Notes: generated by a model from the sequence alone, not told the origin. A stretch of 45,376 nt of DNA from Bacteroidota bacterium (GCA_020056225.1 JAGVIE010000042.1:1-45376), one strand, 5' to 3'; counted from the first letter of the stretch, positions 8,921 to 18,058 are shown. Program-made: numbers and translations.

Positions 8921-9808
8921 TTACTTACTTGCTTTCACAACTCTATTGATTCCGTTATAATCTTGGATTAAATTTATATCTCGATATCCGCTTTGCCGGA
9001 AGATGTTTGGAACACTTTCGCTTTGGTCGTATCCTATTTCAACGAAAATCGTTCCTTCGGTTTGAAGCAACCTGTTTCCAAGAGCTGCGATTGACTTATA
9101 GAAAGTCAATCCATCTGCGTGGTCGGTATTAGCAATGACGGGTTCATGATCTCTCACTTCTGGCTGTAGTGTCCGGAATTCATCCTCCGGAATGTACGGC
9201 GGATTTGAAACGATTATATCATACGGGGAGTGGATATATTTTTGTTCTGCCTCAAGTACATCGCCGTGAATAAGTGTAATTCGATCTTCGAGTTGATGAT
9301 AGCGAATGTTCGATAGAGCAACTTCCAGAGCATCCGGGCTGATATCGATAGTATCGATAATATAATGTTGCAAAAATTTTGCTATACTGATTGAAATATT
9401 TCCCGACCCCGTCCCGATATCTAAAATTCTCAATGTGCGATTCGATTCCTGCCCGAAATACTTTACAACCTGTTCCACAAGCACCTCTGTGTCTGCGCGG
9501 GGAATAAATACTCTTGCATCTACTTGAAAACGCAATCCCATAAACTCAGTCTCGCCGATAATATATTGAAGCGGTTCGTGAAGAAGACGCCTCCGAAACA
9601 GCGATTTAAAGTTAGCTAACTCATCAGGACTAAGGATATGATCGAACTTCAGATATAAATCGATCCGTTTGTAATTGAGAATATTACAGAGTAGAAGTTC
9701 GACATTAAGCCGAGCGTCATCAAATCCCTTCTCATTCAGGAATTGAGTCCCCCATTCTATCAATGAAAGAATCGACCAATCTTTATTTTCCACCGTGGAT
9801 ATTGTCAT
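8921..9808 (-). CDS. prmC: Peptide chain release factor N5-glutamine methyltransferase
   Basis: Methylates the glutamine of the GGQ motif in RF1/RF2 using SAM. An N-terminal helical domain is followed by VFIPRADTEVLVE, the SAM-binding ILDIGTGSGNISI, and the catalytic SNPPYIP (NPPY) motif; GNRLLQTEGTIFVEIGY closes the Rossmann fold. I chose the ATG at 9808 (MTISTVENKDWSIL, 295 residues), which aligns with normal PrmC starts. The frame stays open to a TTG at 9856 that would add 16 atypical residues and shorten the gap to the phosphatase gene from 64 to 16 bases. Neither start has a good Shine-Dalgarno. Confidence 0.94.
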   Translation of the reverse strand: MTISTVENKDWSILSLIEWGTQFLNEKGFDDARLNVELLLCNILNYKRIDLYLKFDHILSPDELANFKSLFRRRLLHEPLQYIIGETEFMGLRFQVDARVFIPRADTEVLVEQVVKYFGQESNRTLRILDIGTGSGNISISIAKFLQHYIIDTIDISPDALEVALSNIRYHQLEDRITLIHGDVLEAEQKYIHSPYDIIVSNPPYIPEDEFRTLQPEVRDHEPVIANTDHADGLTFYKSIAALGNRLLQTEGTIFVEIGYDQSESVPNIFRQSGYRDINLIQDYNGINRVVKASK

Positions 9809-9872
9809 GCCATTTAAATTAATATAGTGGAATGAAGATAAGAAGCCTCCGCTCAAAAATCAAATATCCGGA

Positions 9873-11624
9873 TCAGTGCACTGATTTTGCCTTGACGATA
9901 ACCAATGTAATATCATCGGATTGCGTTGTGTTTATGCTGAATTCTTTTACCGCATCAACAATAATTTTAAGTATAACTTCCGCAGATTCGTTCAGATTCT
10001 CTTTGATGATTTCTTCCAGACGATCCTCTCCGAATTCTTCCCCTTTTGAATTCATCGCTTCACTTACGCCATCGGTAAACAATACAAGAACATCTCCGTC
10101 ATCCAACTTAACTTCACCCTCCTGATAAGGCACAACCGCTTTCATGATACCGAGAATAATTCCGCCTTTATCGAGCCGTGTTATCGATCTATCTCGATGT
10201 ATGAGAAACGGCAGGTTATGACCTGCGTTTACATATTTGAATATTCTTGATTCTGTATGAAGCATCCCCCAGAAAAATGTTATAAAGCGGCCCGAACTCG
10301 TATTGTCAGATATCAAATCGTTGACTCTCTTGGTCAGCTCCGCAAGCGATAAGCCGATCGGAACCAATGCCCTGATTGTCGCTTGGAGATTAGCCATCAG
10401 GAGTGACGCCGGAGTTCCTTTCCCAGAAACGTCGCCTATCGCAATCACATATTGCTGTGAACTTAATTGTATAAAATCGTAATAATCTCCCCCAACTTGT
10501 TTAGAAGAAATATTGGTAGCCGAAACATCAAAGCGGGGAACATCAGGAAGTCTGGCAGGCAGAAGACCCTTTTGAATTTCTTTTGCAATCAACAACTCAT
10601 CTTCCATCTTCTGTTTCTCGATCGCCTCCTTGAATAGCCGTGCGTTTTCTAAAGCAATGACCGCAAGATTACCCAGTGATGAAAGAAATTCAAGATCAGT
10701 CCGTGAGTATTCTTCTCCACGCATCTTCTCGCCGACTGCCAGCAAGCCCTTGGTTTTATTCTGAAGCCGTAGAGGGATTAATGCACATATCCCAAGTTCT
10801 GTTAGAGAATCACGCCATACTGCATCGCTTTTCTTTGTGATGTCCTGGACGAGTAATGGCGCAGACAAAGACGGTATGTATGTACAGAGTTCAGAATTAA
10901 ACTGTTTATTAAGTCGAGATGCTACTACATTCATTGATCCATCTTGTTCAAGGCAGATTGCGAAACGATTGACGCCAATCTGACCCATTACGGAAAACAT
11001 CAACAGTTTCAGCAACCTATCCGGATCGAGAACGGCATTGAACTCTTTACTCATTTCAAATAATGTATTCAGTTCCTGAACTTTACCGTCAAGCCTTCGG
11101 TTCACTTGTTTCAGTTCGCCGATAAACAGGTTCTTCTCAATAGCAGATGCCGCGATATTCGCCAGCGATTTGATATAAGTCGTTTCTTTTTTTGATAGTT
11201 TCTTTTTTAATATTCCCGGAGCGAATCCGGTTATTCCTACAATCTTATCCTGTGCGCAAAGCGGTATAAAAAGATGTATCCCTTGCGATTTAAAATATTT
11301 CATCCACTGATATTTTTTTATATCTACGGCATTCGCGGAAAGAATTCTATTTGGAATCTTATCGATTTTTATCGTCGATCCTACCATGTCAAGCGGTAAT
11401 CCTTTGACATTTTCGATGCGAAACGAGTTAGAACCATTATCAAGAAGTACTACCCCGCGCAATGAAACTAATTTTCCCATCAGCGTGAGCAGAAAATGAT
11501 TTAAAATGAATTTCAGGTCGAGAGAGGAGTTAACCACCGAACTGAATTCAAATAGTGAGCGAAGCTCGAATGCTCCTTCAAAGGATTTTTGTTCAAATGA
11601 TGATTGATCGGACAGTTTGTTCAT
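9873..11624 (-). CDS. GAF-GAF-PP2C (SpoIIE/RsbU-type) serine phosphatase
   Basis: 583 residues, no membrane segments. Two GAF-like sensor domains occupy about 25-170 and 190-340 and are joined by a coiled-coil linker (GELKQVNRRLDGKVQELNTL). A signalling helix (KQKMEDELLIAKEIQKGLLP) leads into a PP2C-type phosphatase with VGGDYYDF, IGDVSGKGTPASLLMA, LFTDGVSEA and SDDITLVIV, which carry the metal-binding aspartates. By family, it should dephosphorylate a STAS anti-anti-sigma factor. That partner and the cognate kinase lie directly upstream (kinase stop 6 bases before this start). The GAF ligand is unknown. Confidence 0.9.
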   Translation of the reverse strand: MNKLSDQSSFEQKSFEGAFELRSLFEFSSVVNSSLDLKFILNHFLLTLMGKLVSLRGVVLLDNGSNSFRIENVKGLPLDMVGSTIKIDKIPNRILSANAVDIKKYQWMKYFKSQGIHLFIPLCAQDKIVGITGFAPGILKKKLSKKETTYIKSLANIAASAIEKNLFIGELKQVNRRLDGKVQELNTLFEMSKEFNAVLDPDRLLKLLMFSVMGQIGVNRFAICLEQDGSMNVVASRLNKQFNSELCTYIPSLSAPLLVQDITKKSDAVWRDSLTELGICALIPLRLQNKTKGLLAVGEKMRGEEYSRTDLEFLSSLGNLAVIALENARLFKEAIEKQKMEDELLIAKEIQKGLLPARLPDVPRFDVSATNISSKQVGGDYYDFIQLSSQQYVIAIGDVSGKGTPASLLMANLQATIRALVPIGLSLAELTKRVNDLISDNTSSGRFITFFWGMLHTESRIFKYVNAGHNLPFLIHRDRSITRLDKGGIILGIMKAVVPYQEGEVKLDDGDVLVLFTDGVSEAMNSKGEEFGEDRLEEIIKENLNESAEVILKIIVDAVKEFSINTTQSDDITLVIVKAKSVH

Positions 11625-11630
11625 TTAAGA

Positions 11631-12062
11631 TTAGTTCTCATTCTTTTTCGTAATTAACTTCACCAGATGAACCTCGCATGTCTGATTCGGTAGAATTTTA
11701 TAATCGACTTTATCCATCAGTAATTTCATAAGATGCATTCCAAGACCACCGCGGCGATAGCTGCTCAGATACTCCTGCATATTTGGAGCATGAATAGCCG
11801 ATGGGTCGAACAATTTGCCCTGATGTGTGATTACAACTTCAAATACTTTCTCGTTGGTTATTATCCGCACATCGAGTTCTTTATTGGGCGCATAATTATA
11901 GGAATGTTTTATTATGTTGGTGCATGCCTCATCGACTGCGAGAGCAATCTTGCTGACCGCTTCTTCGTCAAAACCAAAATTTCTAGCGGCATCCGATACA
12001 AAATCTCTGACAAAATAGAGTTTATCCGTTTTACTCTTTATTTTCAATTGCAACGTCTTCAC
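11631..12062 (-). CDS. RsbW/SpoIIAB-like anti-sigma factor serine kinase (HATPase_c)
   Basis: 143 residues, one GHKL ATPase domain. The N-box is AVDEACTNIIKHSY (42-55) with Glu45 and Asn49; the glycine-rich lid is RRGGLGMHLM (103-112). By family it either holds a sigma factor or phosphorylates the STAS partner. In the G1 box the usual Asp of DxGxxFDP is histidine (THQGKLFDP, His80), which could weaken adenine binding; whether this is normal in the subfamily I cannot tell. The start is GTG at 12062, with no clear Shine-Dalgarno. It lies 50 bases after the STAS gene and 6 bases before a PP2C gene. Confidence 0.88.
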   Translation of the reverse strand: MKTLQLKIKSKTDKLYFVRDFVSDAARNFGFDEEAVSKIALAVDEACTNIIKHSYNYAPNKELDVRIITNEKVFEVVITHQGKLFDPSAIHAPNMQEYLSSYRRGGLGMHLMKLLMDKVDYKILPNQTCEVHLVKLITKKNEN

Positions 12063-12112
12063 TGTTAATATTGACCCAATTCTATTTTTTTTATTAACCG
12101 ATCTAATTATGT

Positions 12113-12469
12113 TTACGATTTCAAAGAACTAAAGTTTTTGATCGCTTCGGTTTCATCTTTCGTAATATCGTACAAGAGCGGAAAACCGAGAAGATCAAAC
12201 ACGTTATATACTTTAGCAGACATGTTTGTGAGTTTTATATCTCCTTTGTGTTTTCTCACATCTTCGATATATGCCATAAAGACGCCCAATCCCGCGCTGC
12301 TTATGTACGATAAATCCTTGCAGTTAACAATGATGTTAAATTTGTTAACATCCATCAGATTCTGCAAAACTTTTTCAAGTTCAGGCGCAGTATGTGCATC
12401 AAGATAACCTTTCAGGTCAAGCACATTGATGTCATTCTTTTCTCTCAAATCGATTTTAAATTGACTCAT
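12113..12469 (-). CDS. STAS-domain anti-anti-sigma factor (RsbV/SpoIIAA-like)
   Basis: 118 residues, a single STAS domain. The phosphorylation loop is DLSYISSAGLGVFMAY (52-67); Ser58 aligns with the phosphorylated serine of SpoIIAA. Unphosphorylated protein should bind the RsbW-like kinase and free its target; the adjacent PP2C enzymes should regenerate this state. AGAGGAG lies 7 bases before the ATG, a stronger site than those of the kinase and phosphatase genes around it, which agrees with the switch protein being needed in excess. Located between the membrane phosphatase (29-base gap) and the kinase (50-base gap). Confidence 0.92.
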   Translation of the reverse strand: MSQFKIDLREKNDINVLDLKGYLDAHTAPELEKVLQNLMDVNKFNIIVNCKDLSYISSAGLGVFMAYIEDVRKHKGDIKLTNMSAKVYNVFDLLGFPLLYDITKDETEAIKNFSSLKS

Positions 12470-12498
12470 AAATATACTCCTCTTTATAAATAATAATT

Positions 12499-14628
12499 TT
12501 AAACTTTATTCCATCTCATTGCTACGATAGTCAAATCGTCTTCCGGCGTTTCGTGGTTCATGTGGTTATCCACTGCAACTATTATTGCGTCTCGAACATC
12601 AACCGCAGATTTATTACTGCTCTTTTGAACAACTTTAAGCAATCTATCATATCCGTACTCATCACCGTTGCCGGGGTGAGCTTCTATAACTCCATCAGTA
12701 TAAAAAACGACAAGATCTCCAGCCGATAATTGGACTTCTTCCTGAGCGATTGTCCTCTCGAAAAAATCACTGCTCCCCATCCCAAGCCCGAGTCCCATCG
12801 GTTTGATATATTTACCTAAACCTTGCGACACAAAAAGCATCGGGCAATGACCGGCTCGAGCAATTTTCATTTTTCCGGTCGGCAGATGCACTACCGCATA
12901 TATGATACTTATGAATGAACGCTTGTCGATAGTCCCTGTTAAGGTTTTATGTGCGTGTATTAAGAAATCACGCGGTTCTCTATAAATCTTACTCAACGAT
13001 TGAAATATTCCTTTCATCTCAGCCATATAAAAAGCCGCTGAAACTCCTTTTCCAGAAACATCTCCCACTAATATTCCAAGATGATCATCATCGAGTTGGG
13101 TGAAATCGTAATAATCGCCGCCAACTTCGAAAGCCGGCGTTGATAATGCTTCAATCTCTATCTCCTTTAGCTTTGGCAATTGCTGTGGAAGCAGCCGCTT
13201 CTGCATATCCTGCGCCAGCAGCATTTCCCGCATCAGGCGTTCGCGCTCAATGGATTTTTCGATCAGTCTCGAATTCTCTATAGCAATTGCGGCTTGATCG
13301 GCAAATGAGGAAATCACATCAATATCATCCTTATCAAAACCATATTCAACTTCTTTAGTGGCATAAAGAATTCCTATTACTATCTCATGAGACAACAATG
13401 GTACAATCGCCATCGAGTTAAACCGATTTTTATTGATGACAAAGTTCTTGGTTCTCAAATCTTCCTTGACGTTATCTATTACAATAGGTTTTCTGCCATT
13501 GATAATTAAATCACGTAGAAACTCACCGCCAGATGTCATTATGGTTTGTGAATCTTCCTGAGAAATATTCTTTAGAGATACAGTTGCCGCTTGCTTTTGA
13601 GAATTAGTGCCGCCGCCGGGATTGTGTACACCATGTTTTTTAGAAGGGATCTGGATGATCTCTAGCCAAGTGCTTTTTGCTTCGCATACCTCAAGCGTCA
13701 TTGATGTAACTGTATCGACTAATTCATTGAAATCGAATACCTGAGTAACAAGCCGGCTCAAGTTGTGAAATGAAGATACTTCGCTCGATTTACGGTCGAA
13801 TGCTTCAGCGGTGGGCAAATGAAAGAGTGTGCTCACAAACGTCATTCCAAAGTAAATCGATGCGAATAGACTGATTGTCCGCACGAAAGACTGCAACGGA
13901 GGAGAATAAAATAACAAAGCTTTGCTAACCTCCGACTCACCAGAGGATGTTACGATATTGAACGCGAGGAATATACCGAACAAAAGAAAACCATAGACAA
14001 TGCTGAAGATTTTTTCACGTTTCGTAAGATAAACGATCCATGATAACCGGATTGAATTGAAAAACATAGCAACGACTGTCAACCCGAATAACACGGACCT
14101 TATGACACTCGTCTCCATGGGACGTGTTAGAAAAGTTGAAAGTGAAGTTAAGACTATTAAGACGAGAAGAATGATAAAGTATCTGCTTGTAGCTTTCCGT
14201 CTCTTCGAGAATATGATATCGCGAATGACTAAGAAAACAACGAGCATGGTAATGCTCAAGACAACTCCGTAAATGTTCGACCATACGATAGAGTCGAAGC
14301 CGAGAGGAATTAAGAGATAATTCTTAACATCAAAACCGCTTTGTGAGATGAAAAATAATAAACTCGATGCAACACCGACTATCATACTTAACACCAGGGC
14401 GAAACCAAGTTTCTTAGCGGGATTTTGATTTTTACGCCAGAGTGATTCGATGAGCAGGTAGAAGATGCCGAATGCAACGAGGACTAAAATATCACGAACA
14501 AAAACAATCCATCCAGCCTCTATCTCAACGCTCCTCCGAATGACATCAAGAATAAAGACTATCAGAAGCAGTGAACTCGCCGCTGATATCAGGAATACTT
14601 TCTTTAATTTTGTGACAAATGATGCCAA
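12499..14628 (-). CDS. Multi-TM GAF-PP2C (SpoIIE-type) serine phosphatase
   Basis: 709 residues. The first 270 or so contain about eight hydrophobic segments, so the sensor is in the inner membrane. A GAF-like domain follows (about 290-450, beginning HNLSRLVTQVFDFNELVD), then a signalling helix (MLLAQDMQKRLLPQQLP) and a PP2C domain with VGGDYYDF, VGDVSGKGVSAAF, FYTDGVIEA and EDDLTIVAM. It is the likely membrane input of the partner-switching circuit whose STAS factor is encoded 29 bases downstream. The start must be TTG: no in-frame ATG precedes the first membrane helix and a TAA lies just upstream. The signal sensed is not evident. Confidence 0.88.
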   Translation of the reverse strand: MASFVTKLKKVFLISAASSLLLIVFILDVIRRSVEIEAGWIVFVRDILVLVAFGIFYLLIESLWRKNQNPAKKLGFALVLSMIVGVASSLLFFISQSGFDVKNYLLIPLGFDSIVWSNIYGVVLSITMLVVFLVIRDIIFSKRRKATSRYFIILLVLIVLTSLSTFLTRPMETSVIRSVLFGLTVVAMFFNSIRLSWIVYLTKREKIFSIVYGFLLFGIFLAFNIVTSSGESEVSKALLFYSPPLQSFVRTISLFASIYFGMTFVSTLFHLPTAEAFDRKSSEVSSFHNLSRLVTQVFDFNELVDTVTSMTLEVCEAKSTWLEIIQIPSKKHGVHNPGGGTNSQKQAATVSLKNISQEDSQTIMTSGGEFLRDLIINGRKPIVIDNVKEDLRTKNFVINKNRFNSMAIVPLLSHEIVIGILYATKEVEYGFDKDDIDVISSFADQAAIAIENSRLIEKSIERERLMREMLLAQDMQKRLLPQQLPKLKEIEIEALSTPAFEVGGDYYDFTQLDDDHLGILVGDVSGKGVSAAFYMAEMKGIFQSLSKIYREPRDFLIHAHKTLTGTIDKRSFISIIYAVVHLPTGKMKIARAGHCPMLFVSQGLGKYIKPMGLGLGMGSSDFFERTIAQEEVQLSAGDLVVFYTDGVIEAHPGNGDEYGYDRLLKVVQKSSNKSAVDVRDAIIVAVDNHMNHETPEDDLTIVAMRWNKV

Positions 14629-14645
14629 GAGTTACTCTCTAACAA

Positions 14646-15995
14646 TCATAGATTTATTTTGAGCCAGTTGACTGAACGAAACCTCATCATATTCATCATG
14701 GTATAAGCTACGACATATATAGGCAAAGCTAACCACGCACCTTTTAATCCACCGTGGAATGTGACACCAAATAGATAAGTCAAAGGTAGAAATATAATCC
14801 AGTGTGTCAATACTTCTACAAACATCACATAAATGGTATCCCCACCGGCTTGCAATGCACTGGCTAAGATTATACCTGATCCATAAAATATCTGGGCGAC
14901 ACCCGCTATCTGCAATATCGGGCGAGCCGCATTTATTACTGCCGTCTCGTTCGTAATCACAAGCAGAACAGCGTCAGGGAAAAATACAAAAAGAACGCCT
15001 ACAATCAAAGTAAATAGTGTTCCGAGCTTCGCTGTTTCAAATCCATACGCACTCGCTAAACGCGCACTGCCTTTACCGATGGATTGTCCAACCAATGTCT
15101 GCGCCGCAATACCGAAACCGAAGCACGGCATGATGGATATGAACAATGCGCTGATCACGACATTGCTGGCGGCTTGTTCGATAGTACCGATAATGCCGGT
15201 AATCGCAACGAATACAAGGAATCCCATAAGAATAAGTATGTTCTGCAGCGATACGGGAAGCGATATTTTAATTATTTGTGTTATAACTTCCTTAGAAATA
15301 TGGAAATGCGAATAATACTGATATTGTTTTCGATAATAGCCGATAAATGTTACAGATAAGAAGAATAACCAGCCGAGAACCATGCTTACAGAATATCCGA
15401 TACCGGCGCCAGCCAGCTCTAACTTCGGGAAGCCAAGCGCGCCGAACATGAACAGGTAATTAAAAAATATATTAAATAAATTTATGAGGATAGCAGATAT
15501 CATGAATATTTTTGTATGACCGATACCGAAGAAGAAACCCCTATAAGATACAATCAACAGGAAGAAAGGAAGACCGATAAACTGATAACGCATAAAATCG
15601 GTTCCTGCAAGAGTCACAGCATCATTCGCGGAGAAGAAATTGATGATGTTATAGGAAAAGACGTACCCTAGCGCGCCGAAAATACTGCCTACAATTAAAC
15701 AAATAAAAAGGGAATTATTCAAGACCTCGCCTACCCCGCGAGAATTGTTTTCACCTTGACGTCTTGCAATAAGCACGTGAGTTCCTGTGCTGAGACTGGA
15801 GAAGAAACTCGTAATCGCCATAGTACCGAGGAAGCCCAAACCCATAGCGGCGAGTTGAACGTGCGCGTTCTCTAACCTCCCGACCATCGCGGTATTCACG
15901 ATTGATACAATCATCTGTGATGATAAACCCGCGATCGCCGGTACTGCGATCCGCATAATATGCCTGCTTAAAATTTTGTCCAAGCTGAAAATCAT
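14646..15995 (-). CDS. MATE family multidrug/cation antiporter
   Basis: 449 residues with about twelve hydrophobic segments in two repeated halves, the normal MATE size. The N-terminus (IMRIAVPAIAGLSSQMIVSIVNTAMVG, split by the first helix) and the internal RRQGENN and QTLVGQSIGKG loops are family features; the second-half loop echoes the first, as expected from the internal duplication. Inner-membrane exporter driven by Na+ or H+. First gene of the ten-gene run, 17 bases before the membrane phosphatase. The substrate is unknown. Confidence 0.9.
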   Translation of the reverse strand: MIFSLDKILSRHIMRIAVPAIAGLSSQMIVSIVNTAMVGRLENAHVQLAAMGLGFLGTMAITSFFSSLSTGTHVLIARRQGENNSRGVGEVLNNSLFICLIVGSIFGALGYVFSYNIINFFSANDAVTLAGTDFMRYQFIGLPFFLLIVSYRGFFFGIGHTKIFMISAILINLFNIFFNYLFMFGALGFPKLELAGAGIGYSVSMVLGWLFFLSVTFIGYYRKQYQYYSHFHISKEVITQIIKISLPVSLQNILILMGFLVFVAITGIIGTIEQAASNVVISALFISIMPCFGFGIAAQTLVGQSIGKGSARLASAYGFETAKLGTLFTLIVGVLFVFFPDAVLLVITNETAVINAARPILQIAGVAQIFYGSGIILASALQAGGDTIYVMFVEVLTHWIIFLPLTYLFGVTFHGGLKGAWLALPIYVVAYTMMNMMRFRSVNWLKINL

Positions 15996-16075
15996 TCAGA
16001 CTGCCAATGGTAACCGATACAATGGAAATTTGTTTTTACCAAATTAAGAATTTCTCTCGATAATCTCAACGAAAA

Positions 16076-16108
16076 TAAAAAAACCCATTCCCTTTTCAGA
16101 ATGGGTTT
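16076..16108 (-). terminator. Rho-independent terminator after the TPR gene
   Basis: AAACCCATTC (16081-16090) pairs with GAATGGGTTT (16099-16108) around an 8-base loop. On the minus strand the stem is followed by a T-rich stretch (16080 down to 16071). It lies 24 bases after the TPR gene stop, and about 80 bases before the MATE start, so the long minus-strand run begins with its own promoter somewhere in 15996-16075. Confidence 0.85.
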
Positions 16109-16132
16109 ATTATTTCTTCTTATTTTAAAGAA

Positions 16133-16837
16133 TTACGCTGAATATTGACTGATATAACGGTCAGCATCGCGAGCAAAGGTTGATTTTGGAAACTCCTTCT
16201 TCAATCTTTTGAATAGCGTTACAGCTTTTTCCTTTTCCCCGGCAAGTCCATAACAACGCGCCGCAGAATTCAAATAATCGGGTGTATTAAAAGTGTTTGA
16301 GATTTTACCGGCGGCTTTTTCAAAACTTGATGCTGCCTTCTCATATTCTTTCTTAGCTTCATAACAATTGCCGATACCTGCAATTGCCGACGCAGTTAAA
16401 AGATCGTTCGAATTACTGAAATTGTCATACTCTTTCAACGCTTCATCGTAATTACCTGTATTATAATATGCGTTAGCAAGGTAGAAGCGCGCCAGCTCAC
16501 CTGATTCAGTACTGCCGTAATTATCGACGAGCGATTTCAAACCCATAATTCCACGTTCAGGCTGTCCGTCTATTGCGATTTTATATTGGCGTATGTCGCT
16601 TGATGCGGCATCATAGATTGTGAATACTTTGCCGAGTTCAGTGGCTGCCTTATCGTTATTCGCACGGCGGTTGTTGACAAAGATTACCGTCGCTATCACA
16701 ATCACAATTATTGCTGTAAACGCATAATTGAAATATTTTTTATTCAGATCGTAGAATGATGTCACCTTCGCATATGCTGTGATCAACCCATCCTCTTTCA
16801 TTTCTTTCCTTGTGATTTTCTTTTTGGCTTTAAGCAT
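16133..16837 (-). CDS. Membrane-anchored tetratricopeptide repeat protein (YfgM-like topology)
   Basis: 234 residues: a basic cytoplasmic tail of about 35 residues, one transmembrane helix (36-55) and a periplasmic part with TPR-type helix pairs (ARFYLANAYYNTGNYDEALKEY, split by helices; AGIGNCYEAKKEYEKAASSFEKA; AARCYGLAGEKEKAVTLF). Topology resembles YfgM, a SecYEG/chaperone-linked periplasmic TPR protein, but I see no decisive signature, so an ancillary scaffold role is only inferred. It is a monocistronic unit between tRNA-Arg and a terminator. Confidence 0.75.
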   Translation of the reverse strand: MLKAKKKITRKEMKEDGLITAYAKVTSFYDLNKKYFNYAFTAIIVIVIATVIFVNNRRANNDKAATELGKVFTIYDAASSDIRQYKIAIDGQPERGIMGLKSLVDNYGSTESGELARFYLANAYYNTGNYDEALKEYDNFSNSNDLLTASAIAGIGNCYEAKKEYEKAASSFEKAAGKISNTFNTPDYLNSAARCYGLAGEKEKAVTLFKRLKKEFPKSTFARDADRYISQYSA

Positions 16838-16876
16838 AAGTTATAAATCCTAATTTAGTTATGATAGTAAATTTTT

Positions 16877-16905
16877 ATCCCGCTTTCGTTTCACTTCAGC
16901 GGGAT
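16877..16905. other. 8-bp stem hairpin upstream of the TPR gene
   Basis: ATCCCGCT (16877-16884) and AGCGGGAT (16898-16905) form a perfect 8-bp stem with a 13-base loop. It lies 40 bases before the TPR start. No T run follows on either strand, so it is not a classical terminator; it could be a 5' UTR structure or operator. Confidence 0.4.
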
Positions 16906-16908
16906 TCT

Positions 16909-16968
16909 CAATTCAACAGATAGCTTAACTTCTCCCGCTTTGCAGGATTGTTAAGTTATGTTGAATTG
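16909..16968 (-). other. Hairpin directly after the tRNA-Arg 3' end
   Basis: CAATTCAACA (16909-16918) pairs with TGTTGAATTG (16959-16968), with an inner TTAAC/GTTAA stem (16925-16929 with 16950-16954). It begins 5 bases after the tRNA discriminator base. Its position suggests a tRNA trailer structure for processing or termination, but no T run follows. Confidence 0.45.
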
Positions 16969-16972
16969 GAAG

Positions 16973-17046
16973 TACGCCCGGCGCGATTCGAACGCGCGAC
17001 CTACAGCTCCGGAGGCTGTCGCTCTATCCATCTGAGCTACGGGCGC
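16973..17046 (-). tRNA. tRNA-Arg (anticodon CCG)
   Basis: The minus strand folds into a full cloverleaf: acceptor GCGCCCG with CGGGCGT, D-arm stem GCTC/GAGC, anticodon stem ACAGC/GCTGT with loop CTCCGGA (anticodon CCG, reading CGG), a 5-base variable loop AGGTC, and T-arm GCGCG-TTCGAAT-CGCGC. Discriminator A73 follows; no CCA is encoded, so it must be added after transcription. Pair 1:72 is G:U rather than G:C. Confidence 0.96.
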
Positions 17047-17375
17047 ATAAGGGATCGCAAGTTTCGTTCAAGGCATCGACAAAAGTAAGTATGTTAATCA
17101 AGAATTTTATCAACACCTATTTCGCTGCGGACTGTAAATGGAACGTCCTTCCCTGTTCATTCACCCACGTCAATAGGTTGCAATTCAAGAAAGGATATTC
17201 TAAAAATCTGATTTATTTGACGTTTCGAATGATTTCAATTGCACCGTAAATATAACAATTTTTAATAGGAAACTCAAACTAACTTTGGGTATCGCAATAA
17301 ACAGTTCGTATTATATTCTCCACTGTCACTTTGGGGACGTGGTTCATAGAGACAAACTCAGATTATCTAGAGCAT
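17047..17375. other. Intergenic region, 329 bp, no supported feature
   Basis: AT-rich stretch between the tRNA 5' side and the end of the decayed gene. I find only short open frames without ribosome binding sites on either strand and no strong hairpin. It should contain the tRNA promoter near 17060-17100, but I cannot define the boxes with confidence. Confidence 0.5.
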
Positions 17376-17992
17376 TTAGATTTTATATTTATTAAACCTC
17401 TTTCTAAGATTGGCTATCACTTTCTCTATTGCTTCATCCGCCTCATATTCTAACTATTGGAGTTTACTCCCTTCTGTTCGTAATTCAGAAATAATATTCT
17501 CAATTGCGTTTTCAGTCATCGATTTATCTTTAATGTCGGTAGATTTATTTTCCCTTAATCGGGTCAAATTCTCAACTTTAATAATTATACTTGAAGATAA
17601 GGTGATTCTTTTTTTATCATTTTCTTCAGATGCGATTATTGGTTGAAAAAGCGACGGCTCATAAAATAAATGAAGCGTGTATATGAAGTCATTTGTTTTT
17701 TTTGCAATCGCTCAATCGCATTTTTGTAATTATTGGATGCGTTAGTTAGCAATGACGGATGTAAGGGTGCATCATTATCAAGAGTTAGCAAGAATGTATC
17801 AATTAATCGCTTATTCTCCGCAATTGATAATTTCCATTCTCGGATAGCCTCCAAAGTTATATCAAATATCTTATCGAAATAATGTTTCTTCAATTCGAGT
17901 TCGTGCTCAGCCCCCTTTTTCAAAACTGCGATAAATTCTCTCACAGCAAGTGTGAAAATTGAAGTAAGAGCAGCAACAACCCATTCATTCAT
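17376..17992 (-). pseudogene. Decayed membrane-anchored hypothetical gene (frameshift plus in-frame TAG)
   Basis: AGGAGA lies 5 bases before an ATG at 17992. The intact frame runs 118 residues to a TAA at 17636: an N-terminal hydrophobic segment (VVAALTSIFTLAVREFI), then a charged helical region. At an A8 run (17696-17703, minus strand) the frame loses coding character (KKQMTSYTRF), while the neighbouring frame continues convincingly: QKKTNDFIYTLHLF, then PIIASEENDKKR and VENLTRLRENKSTD, to SKLQ and a TAG at 17454-17456. After that TAG the same frame still looks coding (LEYEADEAIEKVIANLRKRF) until a TAA at 17376. One missing A and one CAG-to-TAG change would restore about 205 residues. No family recognised. 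Alternatives: sequencing error in the homopolymer, or slippage at A8. Confidence 0.6.
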
Positions 17993-18058
17993 AATCTCTC
18001 CTGATGGTTAAATTATAAGAAGTGATAAACTAAAATACCGTTTCATAGTTTAAACCTT

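Noticed and set aside
17273-17341. Short minus-strand frame MNHVPKVTVENIIRTVYC
   Set aside because: Only about 22 codons, no Shine-Dalgarno and no support from context.
17410-17646. Plus-strand open frame of 78 codons
   Set aside because: It is antisense to the coding-like 3' part of the decayed minus-strand gene, and has no Shine-Dalgarno.
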